DNA from: Callorhinus ursinus | Lineage: Eukaryota; Chordata; Mammalia; Carnivora; Otariidae | Assembly: GCF_003265705.1 (NCBI RefSeq) | Contig: NW_020312867.1 | Coordinates: 11,011,228 to 11,075,227, forward strand | DNA length: 64,000 nt | Direction: 5' to 3' | In this document: in pieces, positions 23,031-34,099 of the stretch | How positions within the stretch are numbered: the first letter of the stretch is position 1 | How the letters are laid out: every line of letters starts with the position of its first letter | Notes under the pieces: generated by a model | What the model was told of the DNA's origin: nothing | Seen by the model: the letters and a program-made list of their open reading frames with translations, nothing else | Database searches by the model: none | Position numbers and translations under genes: made by a program

Positions 23031-24046
23031 GGTTGGAAGAGTTTAGGTGAAGTTCATTGTCATTGTCAATGGCCAGATCCAAGGCCAGGCTCCCAGAGCA
23101 CTGAACACACCAGTGATGCTTTGCTGGCCCAGAAGCAGAGAGGAGCATCTGTGTTGGCAGAAGGAGCGGGCAGGGTTGTCCCATCTGAGACATCACTTGG
23201 CTTTACCAGTGCCCTCTTCTGCCCCCTCCCCGGTTCCATCGCATTTGGGAGCAGGCGTGAGCCCCCTGGGAGCTGGAGAACACTGAAAATCTGGAGGATT
23301 CTTTTAGTTCTGCAGCCTACTTTGTATACCCTTATTAGTTTAGAACACAATGATCTCATTTGAGAACTTCAACTGTCTCCCCTTAGTCACTGCTTTCAGA
23401 AATGACACTTTACCTGGCTATAAAAAAGACCATATGTTCATCATTGAAAGTATGGAGAATGTGTAAACATTTTTTTAAGTCACTCAACATTCTGCAAACT
23501 GGAAGGTAACCACAGTTAATGTTTAGCTGTATTTCCTTCTAGAACTTTTAAAAATGCATAAGTCTGTGCGTGTGCCTTTTTGCACTGTATTTCCTTTCCC
23601 AGTTATCAGTGTCTAGAGGAAGATATATTGTTGTTGCTGCTGTACCTGATGTATGTGTGATTTCTAATAGTCACCTGTCAATGTCCCCCAGCCGAAGACC
23701 TCCAGGAATATGCCTGTAGTTGAACAAATTGGGCTTATCGCCATTGAAATGAGGGAAAACACACAGCAAGGGGATCCCTGGGTGTCTCAACAAGCGGGTG
23801 TTATAAAGGATGGCAAGATTGGAGGTTGGCTCCAGGAAGCAGGGTTTTGCCTAGATTACATGCCCTCAGGAAAGGTAGTTCTGTGATCGGGTACCTGACG
23901 CCTTCCTTTCTAGAAGGTGGTAGGAATGAAGTGAGGTAAAGAAGCAGAATCATGGCTCTTATGCTGGACAGGGGCTGTCTGGTTCAGACATGATTATGGA
24001 GAGATACAGGTTTTGTCTTGATCCATCAGGGTCTGATGTCACTGTT
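23031..24046. other. Mostly unclassified DNA with an old repeat at 23400-23600
   Basis: 'ggtaaccacagttaatgtt' with 'tatttccttctagaac' (23505-23550) resembles an old interspersed repeat, also hinted at 33000-33130 ('actgttcacattttggtac'). Family not named. The rest shows no repeat or exon. Frames at 22965-23363 have no motif. Confidence 0.4.
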
Positions 24047-24060
24047 CTGCTCACACTTTT

Positions 24061-24252
24061 TTTTTTTTTAAGATTTTATTTATTTATTTGACAGAGAGAG
24101 GTATAGCGAGGGAACACGAGCAGGGGCAGAGGGAGAGGGAGAAGCAGGCCTCCATCTGAGCAGGGAGCATGATGCAGGGCTCGATCCCAGGACCCTGAGA
24201 TCATGACCTGAGCCAAAGGCAGACGCTTAATGACTGAGCCACCCAGGCGTCC
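24061..24252 (-). mobile_element. Carnivore tRNA-Lys SINE (SINEC type)
   Basis: Reverse full copy. TSD ctgctcacactttt (24047-24060) and ctgctcacatgttt (24253-24266). Confidence 0.96.
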
Positions 24253-24353
24253 CTGCTCACATGTTTTTGTTCAACAGGAGAACACCACAGCCTCGGCTGT
24301 GATGCCCGTCCTTAGCTGCCAGGACTTTGTTTACCTTTCTCACGCACTACTGA

Positions 24354-25026
24354 GTGCATTAGTCAGGGTTCTCCAGAGAAACAGAACCAATAGGATACAT
24401 AAAGAATATAGAAGAGATTTATTACTGGACTAGGCTCATGCAGCTGTGGAGGCCTTGAAGTCCCTGATCTGCTGTCTGTCAGCTGGAAAACCAGGAAAGC
24501 CAGTCCAATGTCAAAGGCCTAAGAAACAGGGGGCCTTTGGTGTAAGACTTAGGGGCCACAGGCTTGAGAACCAGGAACTCTGGTGTCCAAGAGAAGGAGA
24601 AGCTGTATGTCCCCATGCAAGAATAGAGAAAGAATTTGCCCTTTCTCCACATTTTTGTTCCATCTGGGCCCCAAGCCTAAATCATGCCCACCCACATTGA
24701 TGAGGGCAGATCTCTTAGTCTACTGAATTAAAAACTAATCTCTTCCAGGGGCGCCTGGGTGGCTCAGTTGGTTAAGCATCTGACTCTTGATTCAGGCTCA
24801 GGTCATGACCTCAGAGTCCTGAGGTCAGGCTCCAAGCCCAGCTTCAGATTCTCTCTCTCCTTCTGCCCCTCCTCCCGCCCCTCCCACTTCTCAAAACAAA
24901 CAAACAAAAAGAACAGCTAATCTTTTCCAGAAACACCCACACAGACACACCCAAAAATCTTGTTTTACCAGCGAAGGGATCTAGGCATCCCTTAGCTGGG
25001 TCAAATGGACAAAATTAACCATCACA
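24354..25026. mobile_element. ERVL/MaLR-type LTR, split by SINE
   Basis: Begins 'tgcattagtcagggttctcc agagaaacagaacc' and ends 'aaaattaaccatcaca', so it has the TG...CA ends expected of an LTR. Contains 'gcccacccacattgatgagg'. The exact family is not named. A SINE sits at 24748-24916. Confidence 0.7.
24748..24916 (+). mobile_element. Carnivore tRNA-Lys SINE (SINEC type)
   Basis: Sense copy 'ggggcgcctgggtggctcag' to 'caaaacaaacaaacaaaaa'. TSD ctaatctcttcca (24735-24747) and ctaatcttttcca (24917-24929). Confidence 0.95.
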
Positions 25027-25786
25027 TTGAACTCTCTTATTAGTTTGTAATTGATTCTCTTGGAATTTTCCCGGTAAACATCCACACTGTCCTTAAAAGT
25101 TATAATAAAATTCTCTCTTCTTTTCCTTTATTTGTACCTCTTACTCTTACTCTTTTATTGTTATACACTGAAACTTCTAGAACAATATTACATTATAATG
25201 ATAACAAGCTTGGTCTTGTCTTATTCTTCAAGTTAATTGAAAAGCCTGGATTGTTTTATCATTAAATATGACTTGGGCTGTTTGCATGAGGTTTGAGATG
25301 TTGTTGATATCTAAGAAGGTTATTCTTCAGCATAGTAAATAAAATTCCATCTTGCCTCAGCTTATTCAGGAATGACTTTAATTTTATCAAACGCTTGTTT
25401 GGCATCTATGAAGACAACTATGTTTTTCTCCTTTTCTCTAGTGATGTGTTAAATTATATTAATGGATTTCTTATTATTAAAAGATTCTTGCACTTCCAGA
25501 ATGTCAACATTGGATTAGTTCTGAATGAGTGTCTAGATTTGAAGTACCAGAGGTTTATTCAGAATGTTTGCATCTATTCATATACAAGATTGGTTAGTAA
25601 CTTTTATGATGTCATCTTGGCTGTGTTTTGGCATCCAAGTTATTAGAGTTTCACATGATAAATTGGGATACTCACAGCCTTTTTACATGCCTGCAAACAA
25701 GTTATACCAGATAAAAACTATCTACTCCTTTAGAGCAATACCAGCCCATAAAACTTTTTGCAGTGATGAAAATGTTCTATATCAGT

Positions 25787-25985
25787 GTTGTCCAATATGG
25801 CAGTCACTAGCCACATGTTGCCATTGAGCACTTGAAAACTAGCAGGTGCCACTGAGAAACTGAATGTTAAATTTTATTTAGTTTGAATTCGTTGAACTGT
25901 AAATGACTACATGTGCCTTGTCACTTCTTGTATTAACAATAGAACTTTAGAGTTTGAACAAAAATAGCCTACAAAACAATATGTG
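25787..25985 (+). mobile_element. Old DNA-transposon-like repeat
   Basis: 'tgtccaatatggcagtcactagccacatg' ... 'ttgagcacttgaaaact' ... 'aactgaatgttaaattttatttag'. A related copy is at 51745-51880. The family is widespread in mammals; I do not name it. Confidence 0.6.
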
Positions 25986-25995
25986 TCCAATACCT

Positions 25996-26166
25996 CTATT
26001 TATTTATTGGGGGAAGGGGAGACAGAGGGAGAGGGAGAGAGAGAATTGTAAGCAGGCTCCATGCCCAGCATGAGCCCGATGCAGGGCTCAATCTCACAAA
26101 TCTGAGATCATGACCTGAGCCAAAATCAAGAGTCAAACTCAACCAACTGAGCCACCCAGGCACCCC
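25996..26166 (-). mobile_element. SINEC copy, tail-truncated
   Basis: Reverse copy ending 'gccacccaggcacccc'. The usual 'aagatttta' junction is missing at the tail. It sits inside the old antisense L1. No convincing TSD. Confidence 0.88.
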
Positions 26167-26470
26167 AACCTTTCTTAATATATTGCTCAGGCAGCTATTT
26201 CCATTTGTCCCATGGTTATTATCCTGACTTTCCTATTCTGTGAAACAATTCTGGCAATTGATAATTACTAATTGTCTTAGAAAAAAATCTGATCTGAATT
26301 GTCAAATTTGTCAGCTTAGAGTTGAATATCATTTTCCTTACAGTGGTTTTAATCTCATTTGCATCTTCTGTAATACATCCTTTCTTGTTGTTAACGTTAT
26401 ATATTTGCATTTTCTCAATTAATCTTGTTGGAGTTTTCTTCTCTCATGGGATCTCAAACTCAGATACCTG

Positions 26471-26740
26471 AGTGGCCAGACAAATAAGCATTTGAGTGTG
26501 AGACCGTTAAAAAGTGCCCCTTCTCCTATTGATGGTTAATTCCTACCCTGTCCCCTGCAACCTACCCCAGTCCCCTTCTTAGGAACCTCATGCTATCACA
26601 CATCCCCTTCTCCATCCCCAACCCGTCTTCTTTTCTATTGAATTCTTCCACTAACATTTAAACATATTCTGATCTATTGGATTTTCTCTCTTTCCAGGTA
26701 TCACCTGATCTCCCTTCTATCTCTCTCATCCACTTAGTCC
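26471..26740. other. Unclassified DNA
   Basis: C/T-rich sequence between the old L1 and a MaLR LTR. It could be further L1 decay. Confidence 0.35.
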
Positions 26741-27195
26741 TGTATTAGTTATCTGTTGCTCCATAACAAACGACCCCCAAATTTAGCAGCTCACAACAAC
26801 AAACATTTATTATTTCTCCAGGAATCCAGAAAGAGCTTAGCGGGATGGGTCCCTGGCTTAGGGTTTCTCATGAGGTTGCAGTCCAGATGTTGGCTGGGGC
26901 TGTTGTCAATGAGGGTTTACTGGGGAAGGACAATCCTCATATGGCTATTGGTACAAGGGCTTCAGTTCCTCCCCTCATGGATCTTTCCGTAGGGCTGCTT
27001 ATGACGTGGCAGCTTGATTCCTCCAGAGAGAATGATGCAAGAGAGAGAAAACAACCAAAACAAAGCCATAGCATCTTTATAAGGTAACCTCAGAAGTGAC
27101 AATCATTCTACCATATTCCACTGGGCACACAGATCTACCTGATACAATGTGAATACCAGCAGGCAGGGATCTTTATGGTCATCTTAGAGGGTGGA
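26741..27195 (-). mobile_element. MLT1-like MaLR LTR
   Basis: 'tgtattagttatctgttgctcc ataacaaa' ... 'cagctcacaacaacaaacattt' ... 'gacgtggcagcttgattcctcc agagag', the antisense MLT1 layout. Confidence 0.75.
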
Positions 27196-28020
27196 CACAT
27201 TTTTTCTGATTACTTTCTCTTGATGCTAGGTGTTTTTCCTCAGATCAAAAAAGTTTTCTTCTCTTTTATGTTCTGATATCTCAGCATTGCCTCCAACCTT
27301 CTTCATGATCACCAAGTATCTGATTTGGGACTTCTTTCCTCCCTCTTCAATATCTACTACTTTTTCTGTCATTCTTTTCATCCTACACCTTTTCCTCTAC
27401 ATTCTGGGAAACTTTCTCAAGTTCTCTCCCCACATCACTGATTTCATTTTATGCAGGTTTAGTAAGGTAGTAAAGATTCTGCTTTACTAATTTTTTGAAG
27501 ATTTAAATTCTGTAACTAAACACCTTCTTATTGTTTAACCCCCATTTATGACTGCTCATCACCCACCTATCTCATCATCTCGGCTGTGTTATCTCCCACC
27601 ATTCATCTTTTACTTCAAGTCCATACATCAGTTGTATTGAGAACACACGGCAGGTGCTTTCTAGAATTTGCTCCTCCTTCTTGAATTATATATTTTTCCA
27701 AAGAACTCTCCCCTCTGTATCCCAATTCTCCATCTTCTAGCTATAAAATATTTCCTAGCTGCCATATGAGTTTTTTTGGGAGTTTGTTTGGTTTTGTTTT
27801 ACTAAATTTTGAATGAATAAAAGTTAGTCTAATTCTGGTGTTTGGACTGTAGATAAGGAAAATATTTTTCCTCGCTATGAGCTCTTTAATATCTCTCTCA
27901 GTGCTTCAACTAGAGAGCCAGTTGATATAAACTTGTGTTCCCTTTCTTACAATCCAGCCACCTGGTAAGAGAGAGAAGGAAAGTAGACCCATGTTCTCCT
28001 ACCAAGGGAATTTTATCTGT
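27196..28020. other. Unclassified DNA, possibly antisense old L1
   Basis: Pyrimidine-rich on the plus strand (27230-27490). The text near 27410-27540 ('tgaagatttaaattctgtaac') hints at L1 ORF1/5' material, but I cannot confirm it. Confidence 0.35.
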
Positions 28021-28760
28021 GCTCTTCTCTGTGGGGTAAAACTGCTATCCCATGAGGCTAACATTTTGTTTCTAATTTATAATGTATGTAGCTGTGTGGT
28101 AAATAATTTGGTCTTGCACAAAATGAGGTCTGGCTTTTCCTCAGCTTCTGGGAGGTAATCTGTACCATATTTGATACAAGTGCCTTTCTTTAGGGCAGGG
28201 ACTGGCTGCACTGGATCTTAAAATGGGACTTGGCATATTCAACAGTCTTAAGATAGGGGCTGGCCACGACAGAAAGATCAACTGCATGATTTAGGGTGAG
28301 TGCTTTAGGGCACATGATATCAGTTCCCCTGGAGACTGAGTTCAACTACATGGGCAATCAATCCATTAATCCTGCCTATGTAATGAAATCCCAATAAAAA
28401 CTCTGGACACTGAAGCTCTGGTAAACTTCTCTGATTAGCAGTGCTCTGTGAGTATGGTCACACATCACTGAGTAGGTAACTTGACTCCATAGGAAAAGGA
28501 CAACAGCAGCTTCCCATTTGGAACCCTCTCAGATCTTCCCTGTATGCTTCTTCCCTTCACTGATTTTAATGTGTCCTTTCCCTGTAATAAGCCATAATCA
28601 TGAGTATAACAGCTTTGGGTGAGTTCTATGAGTCTTTCTAATAAATCACCAAAACTGGGAGTGGTCTGGAGGAACCCTCAAATGTACAGTTGGTGTCAGA
28701 AACGAGAGTGGTCTTGTGTGGAGACTGTCTTCAAACTTTGTTGTTTGGTTAACTCCAGGT
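28021..28760 (+). mobile_element. ERVL-type LTR
   Basis: 'cctgcctatgtaatgaaatcc caataaaaactctgg' (28371-28407), then 'gagtataacagctttgggtg', 'tctttctaataaatcacc' and 'gtggtctggaggaacc'. This is the order of a sense ERVL LTR with a polyadenylation signal (aataaa at 28639). Family not named. Confidence 0.65.
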
Positions 28761-29122
28761 AGTGGACTATGCCAGGTTCCAGCTAGGGCTATACCCTACT
28801 CTTTCGTGAGGTCACTGCTTTATGTTGGCTGAAGCCAACTCTATAAATGCTGAGCAAAAGACAGCCCAGGTGTTGAAAGCCTCTGATTTGTCCCTGACAC
28901 CCTTGCCTCTAAGCTTTATCACTTGAGTTAGAAGGTTCCATTTGGGTCTCATCCATTTACCAGAAGTGGGTTCAGAGAACCTACTCTTGGTCTCTCCAGT
29001 GTTGCCCTATATGTACTACATGTAGCACATATTCCTTGAATTCTCTGGCATGGGATTCTATCCTCTTATTGCTGAGATTATCTATACATACTGCCATCTT
29101 TTCATACTTAAATGGTCGTTTT
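28761..29122. other. Unclassified DNA
   Basis: May continue ERVL leader sequence after the LTR ('tggactatgccaggttcc'). No coding motif. Confidence 0.35.
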
Positions 29123-29307
29123 GTTTATTTTTTTAAGATTTTGTTTATTTATTTGAGAGAGAGAGAGCACGAGTTGGGTGAGGAGCAGAGGGAGAAGTAG
29201 ACTCCCCACTGAGCAGGGAGCCTGATGCGGGGCTTGATCCCAAGACTCTGGGATCATGACCCAAGCTGAAGGCATATGCTCAACCAACTGAGCCACCCAG
29301 GTGCCCC
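29123..29307 (-). mobile_element. Carnivore tRNA-Lys SINE (SINEC type)
   Basis: Reverse copy. Flanks taaatggtcgtttt / tatacgatcatttt form a diverged TSD. Confidence 0.93.
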
Positions 29308-30066
29308 TATACGATCATTTTAGACACACAACAGATTGTAGGGTGGTGAGGAAGGAGTCACATGGTGAAGGGAATTATACTGCAATCTTAGCAGGAATCA
29401 ATGGAATACATATAAAAAAGATTTAACCTAACTTAAAATGTAATATTTGTTGGGAGACGGAAGCCATTGGAAAGCCACACATTTATTTTTAGTCTTTTCC
29501 CCATCTATCTGTCCTCCCCATACCTGCCCTCCCCCTTCACTGAAAAATGAAGTAGGCCACATCCAATCCCCTCTCTTGCCTCTGTAAGGTTCTAGCTCTA
29601 AGTGTGAGCTCACCATAGAGACCAGAGTTACCAACAATAGAAAATACTGTGTCCATGACAACCAGAAAACCCAAAGCAGTGGCTGATTTTAACCATCTGG
29701 TTCTACCCTTGTTCTTTAAATTCCTCTTTTCCTCAAGGGCTTTCCTAACTGCTTTATGATAAAAGGCAGACACACTGCTACACAGACAGACTGACAGGAG
29801 AATAGCCATGCTGTCTGCTGGAAGATGTGAGACAAGTATATGGGTGTTATGGGAATAGTTAGAGAGGAGACAACTTCCTATTAAAGAGATCAGGAAGGCT
29901 TCTTGAAGTCCTTCTTTGAACTCAGCCTTCAGGATGGAGAGAGTTTTGTTGGGGAAGGTCACTCAGGTAGGCATTCCAGGGAGATTATCACCAGCAAGCA
30001 AAGGTACAGAGGAGGGAGAATGACAATAGACTCATTGGATTTGTTTAGGGGAGTGGAGGAGATAAA
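29308..30066. other. Unclassified DNA; possible old L2 at 29880-30010
   Basis: 'gatcaggaaggcttcttgaag' followed by 'gaactcagccttcaggatgg' resembles an antisense L2 3' block. The minus 141-aa frame at 29537-29962 reads through this and has no recognised domain. Confidence 0.4.
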
Positions 30067-30080
30067 ACCAAAAAGTGTCT

Positions 30081-30271
30081 GGGCACCTGGGTGGCTCAGT
30101 TGGTTAAGCAACTGCCTTCGGCTCAGGTCATGATCCTGGAGTCCCGGGATCAAGTCCCGCGTTGGGGTCCCTGCTCAGCGGGGCGTCTGCTCCTCCCTCT
30201 CCCACTTCCCCCTCTTGTGCACTCTCTCTCTCTCTCTCAAAGAAATAAATAAAATCTTTAAAAAAAAAAAG
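30081..30271 (+). mobile_element. Carnivore tRNA-Lys SINE (SINEC type)
   Basis: Sense full copy. TSD accaaaaagtgtct (30067-30080) and accaaaaaatgtct (30272-30285). Confidence 0.97.
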
Positions 30272-30285
30272 ACCAAAAAATGTCT

Positions 30286-31379
30286 TAGCATCCCATTGTG
30301 GAGGTTTTGAACAGTCACCTGAAGAGTCTAGACTCATTTCAGAATCAGCTGAGGTACTTTATCTCCTTGAGTTACATGCCTGCTTTCCCTGGATAGCACA
30401 AATGGCCTTTTTTGTGCCACATCATCTAACACAGTGCCTTGCCTAGTAATGGTCCTCAAATAGTTGTTGATTCCTATTAAAAGTATTAAATAAATCATGA
30501 GAAGGCCTTAATAGATCTTGAGCAGAAAAATAACTGCATAAGGGAAACCAGAACCTACAACAGGTTCTATTGCCTTTTCATCATCCCTCACTCCTCTACT
30601 TACCAAGCTTAGATTTTGTGATTCACCGTTATAATCACTCCCTTGCATATACCATCAACCTTCTGCCCCGCCTCACTTGGTAAACCCCCAGCCCTGGTTT
30701 AATCCAACTCTCACCTGCTGATTAACATTTCAATGCTTACATGAGAGAAGGAAGAAGACAGAGTTGGTGGCTGAACAACCTGGGGTTGGGGCCTGGGTAC
30801 TAACTCACTCATCACACACTGGGGTTCAGCTTGAGAAGCATACACACAAAGTAGTTCAGTCTTATAGTGAACAATTAATCGTCTATTCAAGAAACTTTAA
30901 GAGAAAATGAATACCAAGCTCCATCGTGTAAAGAGCTTGGACGTCATCATACCCATCTGTACAAGAAAAAGCTGGACAAATAGAAGATAACTGACTCTTC
31001 TTGGAACCATCTGAAAACTGAGGTCACAAGACAAACCACTATGCCGAACTCTAGAGGACAGATGCATCGAGAACTATAGCTCTTGAGATTCACTTACCTG
31101 GAATAGAAGCCACTGGAATCAATAAGCTGGAAGGAGCACTTAAATCATTATTTTAATAAGTGCAGGAATCTGAGTGCTGACTTTTATGAGAGTAAAACAT
31201 TGATGGGCACCTGCAGTCATGGGGGGACACTATGTTTACGTGGGCTGTCACTCCAGGAACCCCACCAGCTTCCCACTGGAATAATTAGAGAGAGACCCCC
31301 TCCTAGTCTGGATGGAAGAAGAGAAGAGTCAGCATCTTCAACCTCCCCACCCACCCACACCCCCCCCATCCCAAGACTC
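30286..31379. other. Unclassified DNA with a MIR/L2 3' relic near 30420-30495
   Basis: 'cacagtgccttgcctagtaatgg ... aaatagttgttgattcc' resembles a MIR/L2 3' end. The rest (30500-31380) shows nothing I can classify. Confidence 0.4.
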
Positions 31380-31682
31380 TAATCCCTAACAAGATCCTAG
31401 TCCCAGGGGGAAAGAACACTTTACCTATGAAAGAACAAAAATGACATCAGACTTCTTGTCAGAAACCATACGAGCAAAACCATACGAGGAGTGAAACCTT
31501 TAAGGTGTTGAAAGAAATTGCCAATCTAGAATTTTGTACCCAGAGAAATTACTTGCAAAGGTGAAGGAAAAGTAAGTATCTCCTCAGACAAACAAAAACT
31601 GGGCAATTCGTTGCAACAAGAAATGTGAAAGAAGTTCTTGAGGTGGAAAATAATTTAGGTCAGAAACTTGAACCTGTGCCAA

Positions 31683-31717
<35 letters not shown>

Positions 31718-31925
31718 ACAAACAAATAAAAACAAAAGGCATCAGAGAAGGAATAAAACTAAGATAAAATATTTTATATTTTTATTTTTAATTGCTCTAA
31801 AAGACAACTGTTTAAAACAATAACAGTAACAGTGTATTGTGTGCTTATACAAAGAAGTGAAACAGATGACATTGGTGGCATGGATGAGAGAATGGAATTG
31901 GGAATTACTGTGTTATGAGGAGCCT
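31380..31925 (+). mobile_element. Old LINE-1 (L1M) pre-ORF2 fragment
   Basis: 'atgacatcagacttcttgtc agaaacc', 'gttgaaagaaattgccaatc tagaattttgtaccc', 'cagacaaacaaaaactgggc' and 'aagaagttcttgaggtgg' are the usual L1M inter-ORF text. An (AAAT)n tract expands inside. Confidence 0.8.
31678..31732. repeat. (AAAT)n / (AAAC)n microsatellite
   Basis: Pure AAAT units with a few AAAC units at the right end. Confidence 0.97.
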
Positions 31926-32152
31926 GAAATACACAGGGCACTGGAGGGAGAAGCAGAGGTGTTTGTACTCTGGGGAAACAACCCTTTCAGTTTTATTAGC
32001 ATCTCAGTAACATGGCTGGTCCCAGCAGATGTGTCCTCTGAATCACTTTTCCACATGGCCTCCTTCCCCAGGAGGCAGATACCCCCACTCCCCTGGAGGA
32101 AGATGGGTCCTGCAGAAAGCTCCTGGGTCCTTGCAAAAGGACACTCGTGTTG
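31926..32152. other. Unclassified DNA
   Basis: Frames on both strands (31839-32162 plus, 31913-32176 minus) overlap and carry no motif. Confidence 0.35.
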
Positions 32153-32236
32153 GCTACACTGACAGGTCAGACTCATGATTTGAGCTCACACCGTGCTACA
32201 CTGACAGGTCAGACTCATGATTTGAGCTCACACAGC
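32153..32236. repeat. 42-bp tandem duplication
   Basis: Unit beginning 'gctacactgacaggtcagac' at 32153 recurs at 32195. The first 39 bases match exactly. Confidence 0.95.
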
Positions 32237-32270
32237 AGTCCCCTAAACATAACACATTACTGGAATTCTT

Positions 32271-32465
32271 TTATTTTTTTTAAGATTTTATTTATTTATT
32301 TATTTTTGAGAGAGAGAGAGAGAGCATGAGCAGGGGGTAGGGGCAGGGGGAGAAGCAGACTTTCCGCTGAACAGGGAGCCCGATGTGGTACTCCATCCCA
32401 GGACCCCGGGATTGCAACCTGAGCTGAAGGCAAATGCCTAACTGACTGAGCCACCCAGGCTCCCC
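32271..32465 (-). mobile_element. Carnivore tRNA-Lys SINE (SINEC type)
   Basis: Reverse full copy. Short TSD ggaattctt at 32262-32270 and 32466-32474. Confidence 0.95.
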
Positions 32466-32474
32466 GGAATTCTT

Positions 32475-34099
32475 GAATACCATTAAAGGCCTCTCACTTA
32501 TGTTAAATCCTACAGTTGGGTTCAGTTCCAAGTCAATTTCTCATTCCCCTTCTAACCAGGTGTGAAGTTGTCATCATCCTATTTTCAGGAAAGGATCGCT
32601 CTCTTTTAGGTATTCACATGGAGGATAAACATGCAAAGCTCCCCTAGAATAAAGAGAAAAACAACAAAGATGAAAAAGAGAGAAAAGATGACAGATATAA
32701 AAATACAGAGGCCTGAGATCAAAACCCGAGACTAGAGTGTGTTCCCCAGTGAGAAGGGAGACCTGTTAGACTGGACCTAATGATGAGAGGCAGAGCTGAG
32801 GGAAACTGCCCCAAGATGGAACAAAATAAATTTGAATGTTCAGGTTGAAAGAACCCTATATCACAGGAACTACAAACCTAGGACACCCTAGCAGAATTTT
32901 ATTTACCTTATAAAAAAGAAAACTAACTTTTCATTATGGGAAGAATATGCGAATATATTCTTGGAAAATGTAGATTAGCAAAAGGAAGAGAGTAAAACTC
33001 ATCTGTTGTACCACTACCCAGAGAAAAACTGTTCACATTTTGGTACATTTCTTTACAGTTCTAATTAATGTGCATATCCTTTTTTACTTAATTATGATTT
33101 ATATGGTATACACAGGTTTATATTTTCTCTTTTTAAAACACCTGTTAAAAATTAATAAATTAATACATATTAATGACAGAGAGATTGAAAATTGGAGGGA
33201 AAATATAAACAAGGAAAAAGTAACCCAGACTCTACACAGATTTAACCACAATTAATTTGGGGATGTTTGTCCTCACAGCCTTTTTATCTACTCCTTTTTA
33301 CATAGTGATATTTACACTGTACCGTCTAATCTAATTCTTAAACACAGTTAACATAGAGCCTTTCAGAGATTCCAGATGGTAAATGAGACAGAGGCTTACA
33401 GATGGAACAAAAGGTTTGCCACAAGATGATTTAGTCATCTTCCCTAATCAAAAAAACCCCAAATACTCAGACCCTTCAGGGTGAGTTTGAAAGAGGCAAA
33501 AGCCGATTGGGAAAAATGTAGTGACCCATATTCATTCATGAGGTTTAAATAGTTTGGCCATTACAAGCAACTTTGGATTGTAACAGTACACACTACTGTT
33601 TTGAGCTCCATGGAATAGCAGAGCTTGGGTAACAGACACATTTTCTAGTTCTGGGAAAGTCACGAAAGTAGAAAAAGAGGAATCTGGAAGGGCAGCAGGC
33701 TTTATGACTGCAACAGACTCCACGTCATCCAACAAGAATTCGGACTGGGGTCCAGGCGGAAGAAGTTCTTGTGTCCTGCGGCATTCTGGGCTGGGAGCAG
33801 GGTGAGGGGCAGAGTGGAGATGTGCTCAAGGGCAAAGTCACAGCCTTAAATACTTCCACCGTGAAGTGAGAGCAATGGGAAAATTACCCAGGCCCTCAGC
33901 ACAACAGCATAAAGCCAATTGAAATGAGAGGTGAATAAGTATAAAAATACTAACTCACTGATATAATGAAAAATCTGTGAACTGATAGATCCACCCAAGA
34001 GCTGGTTTCTGGCTCTGAATCAATTCATCAGAGACCAGTTCCCTGAGATTCAAGTCCTGCCTCTGCATTTGAGCCAAGGGCCATGTCTCCCACTTCTGG
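32475..34099. other. Mostly unclassified AT-rich DNA
   Basis: An old interspersed-repeat-like block lies at 32960-33320 ('accactacccagagaaaaac tgttcacattttgg', 'cctcacagcctttttatc'). Otherwise no repeat, exon or RNA gene was recognised. Confidence 0.4.

Larger units (their letters stand above)
25040..26470 (-). mobile_element. Old LINE-1 (L1M) ORF2, antisense, interrupted
   Basis: Antisense reverse-transcriptase text: 'aagcttggtcttgtcttattc', 'ttatcaaacgcttgtttggc', 'ggcatctatgaagac', 'ttaatggatttcttattatt'. It resumes after 26167 with 'catttgcatcttctgtaatac' and 'ctcaattaatcttgttgg'. A DNA-transposon-like repeat and a SINE interrupt it. Dead. Confidence 0.8.

Noticed and set aside
23768..23800. 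'ggggatccctgggtgtctcaac' looks like the head of the young dog SINEC_Cf.
   Set aside because: Only about 22 bp agree; there is no SINE body, CT-rich zone or A tail, so chance or a tiny relic.
29537..29962. 141-aa minus-strand open frame.
   Set aside because: No recognisable domain or codon signature; overlaps possible L2 sequence and competing frames.
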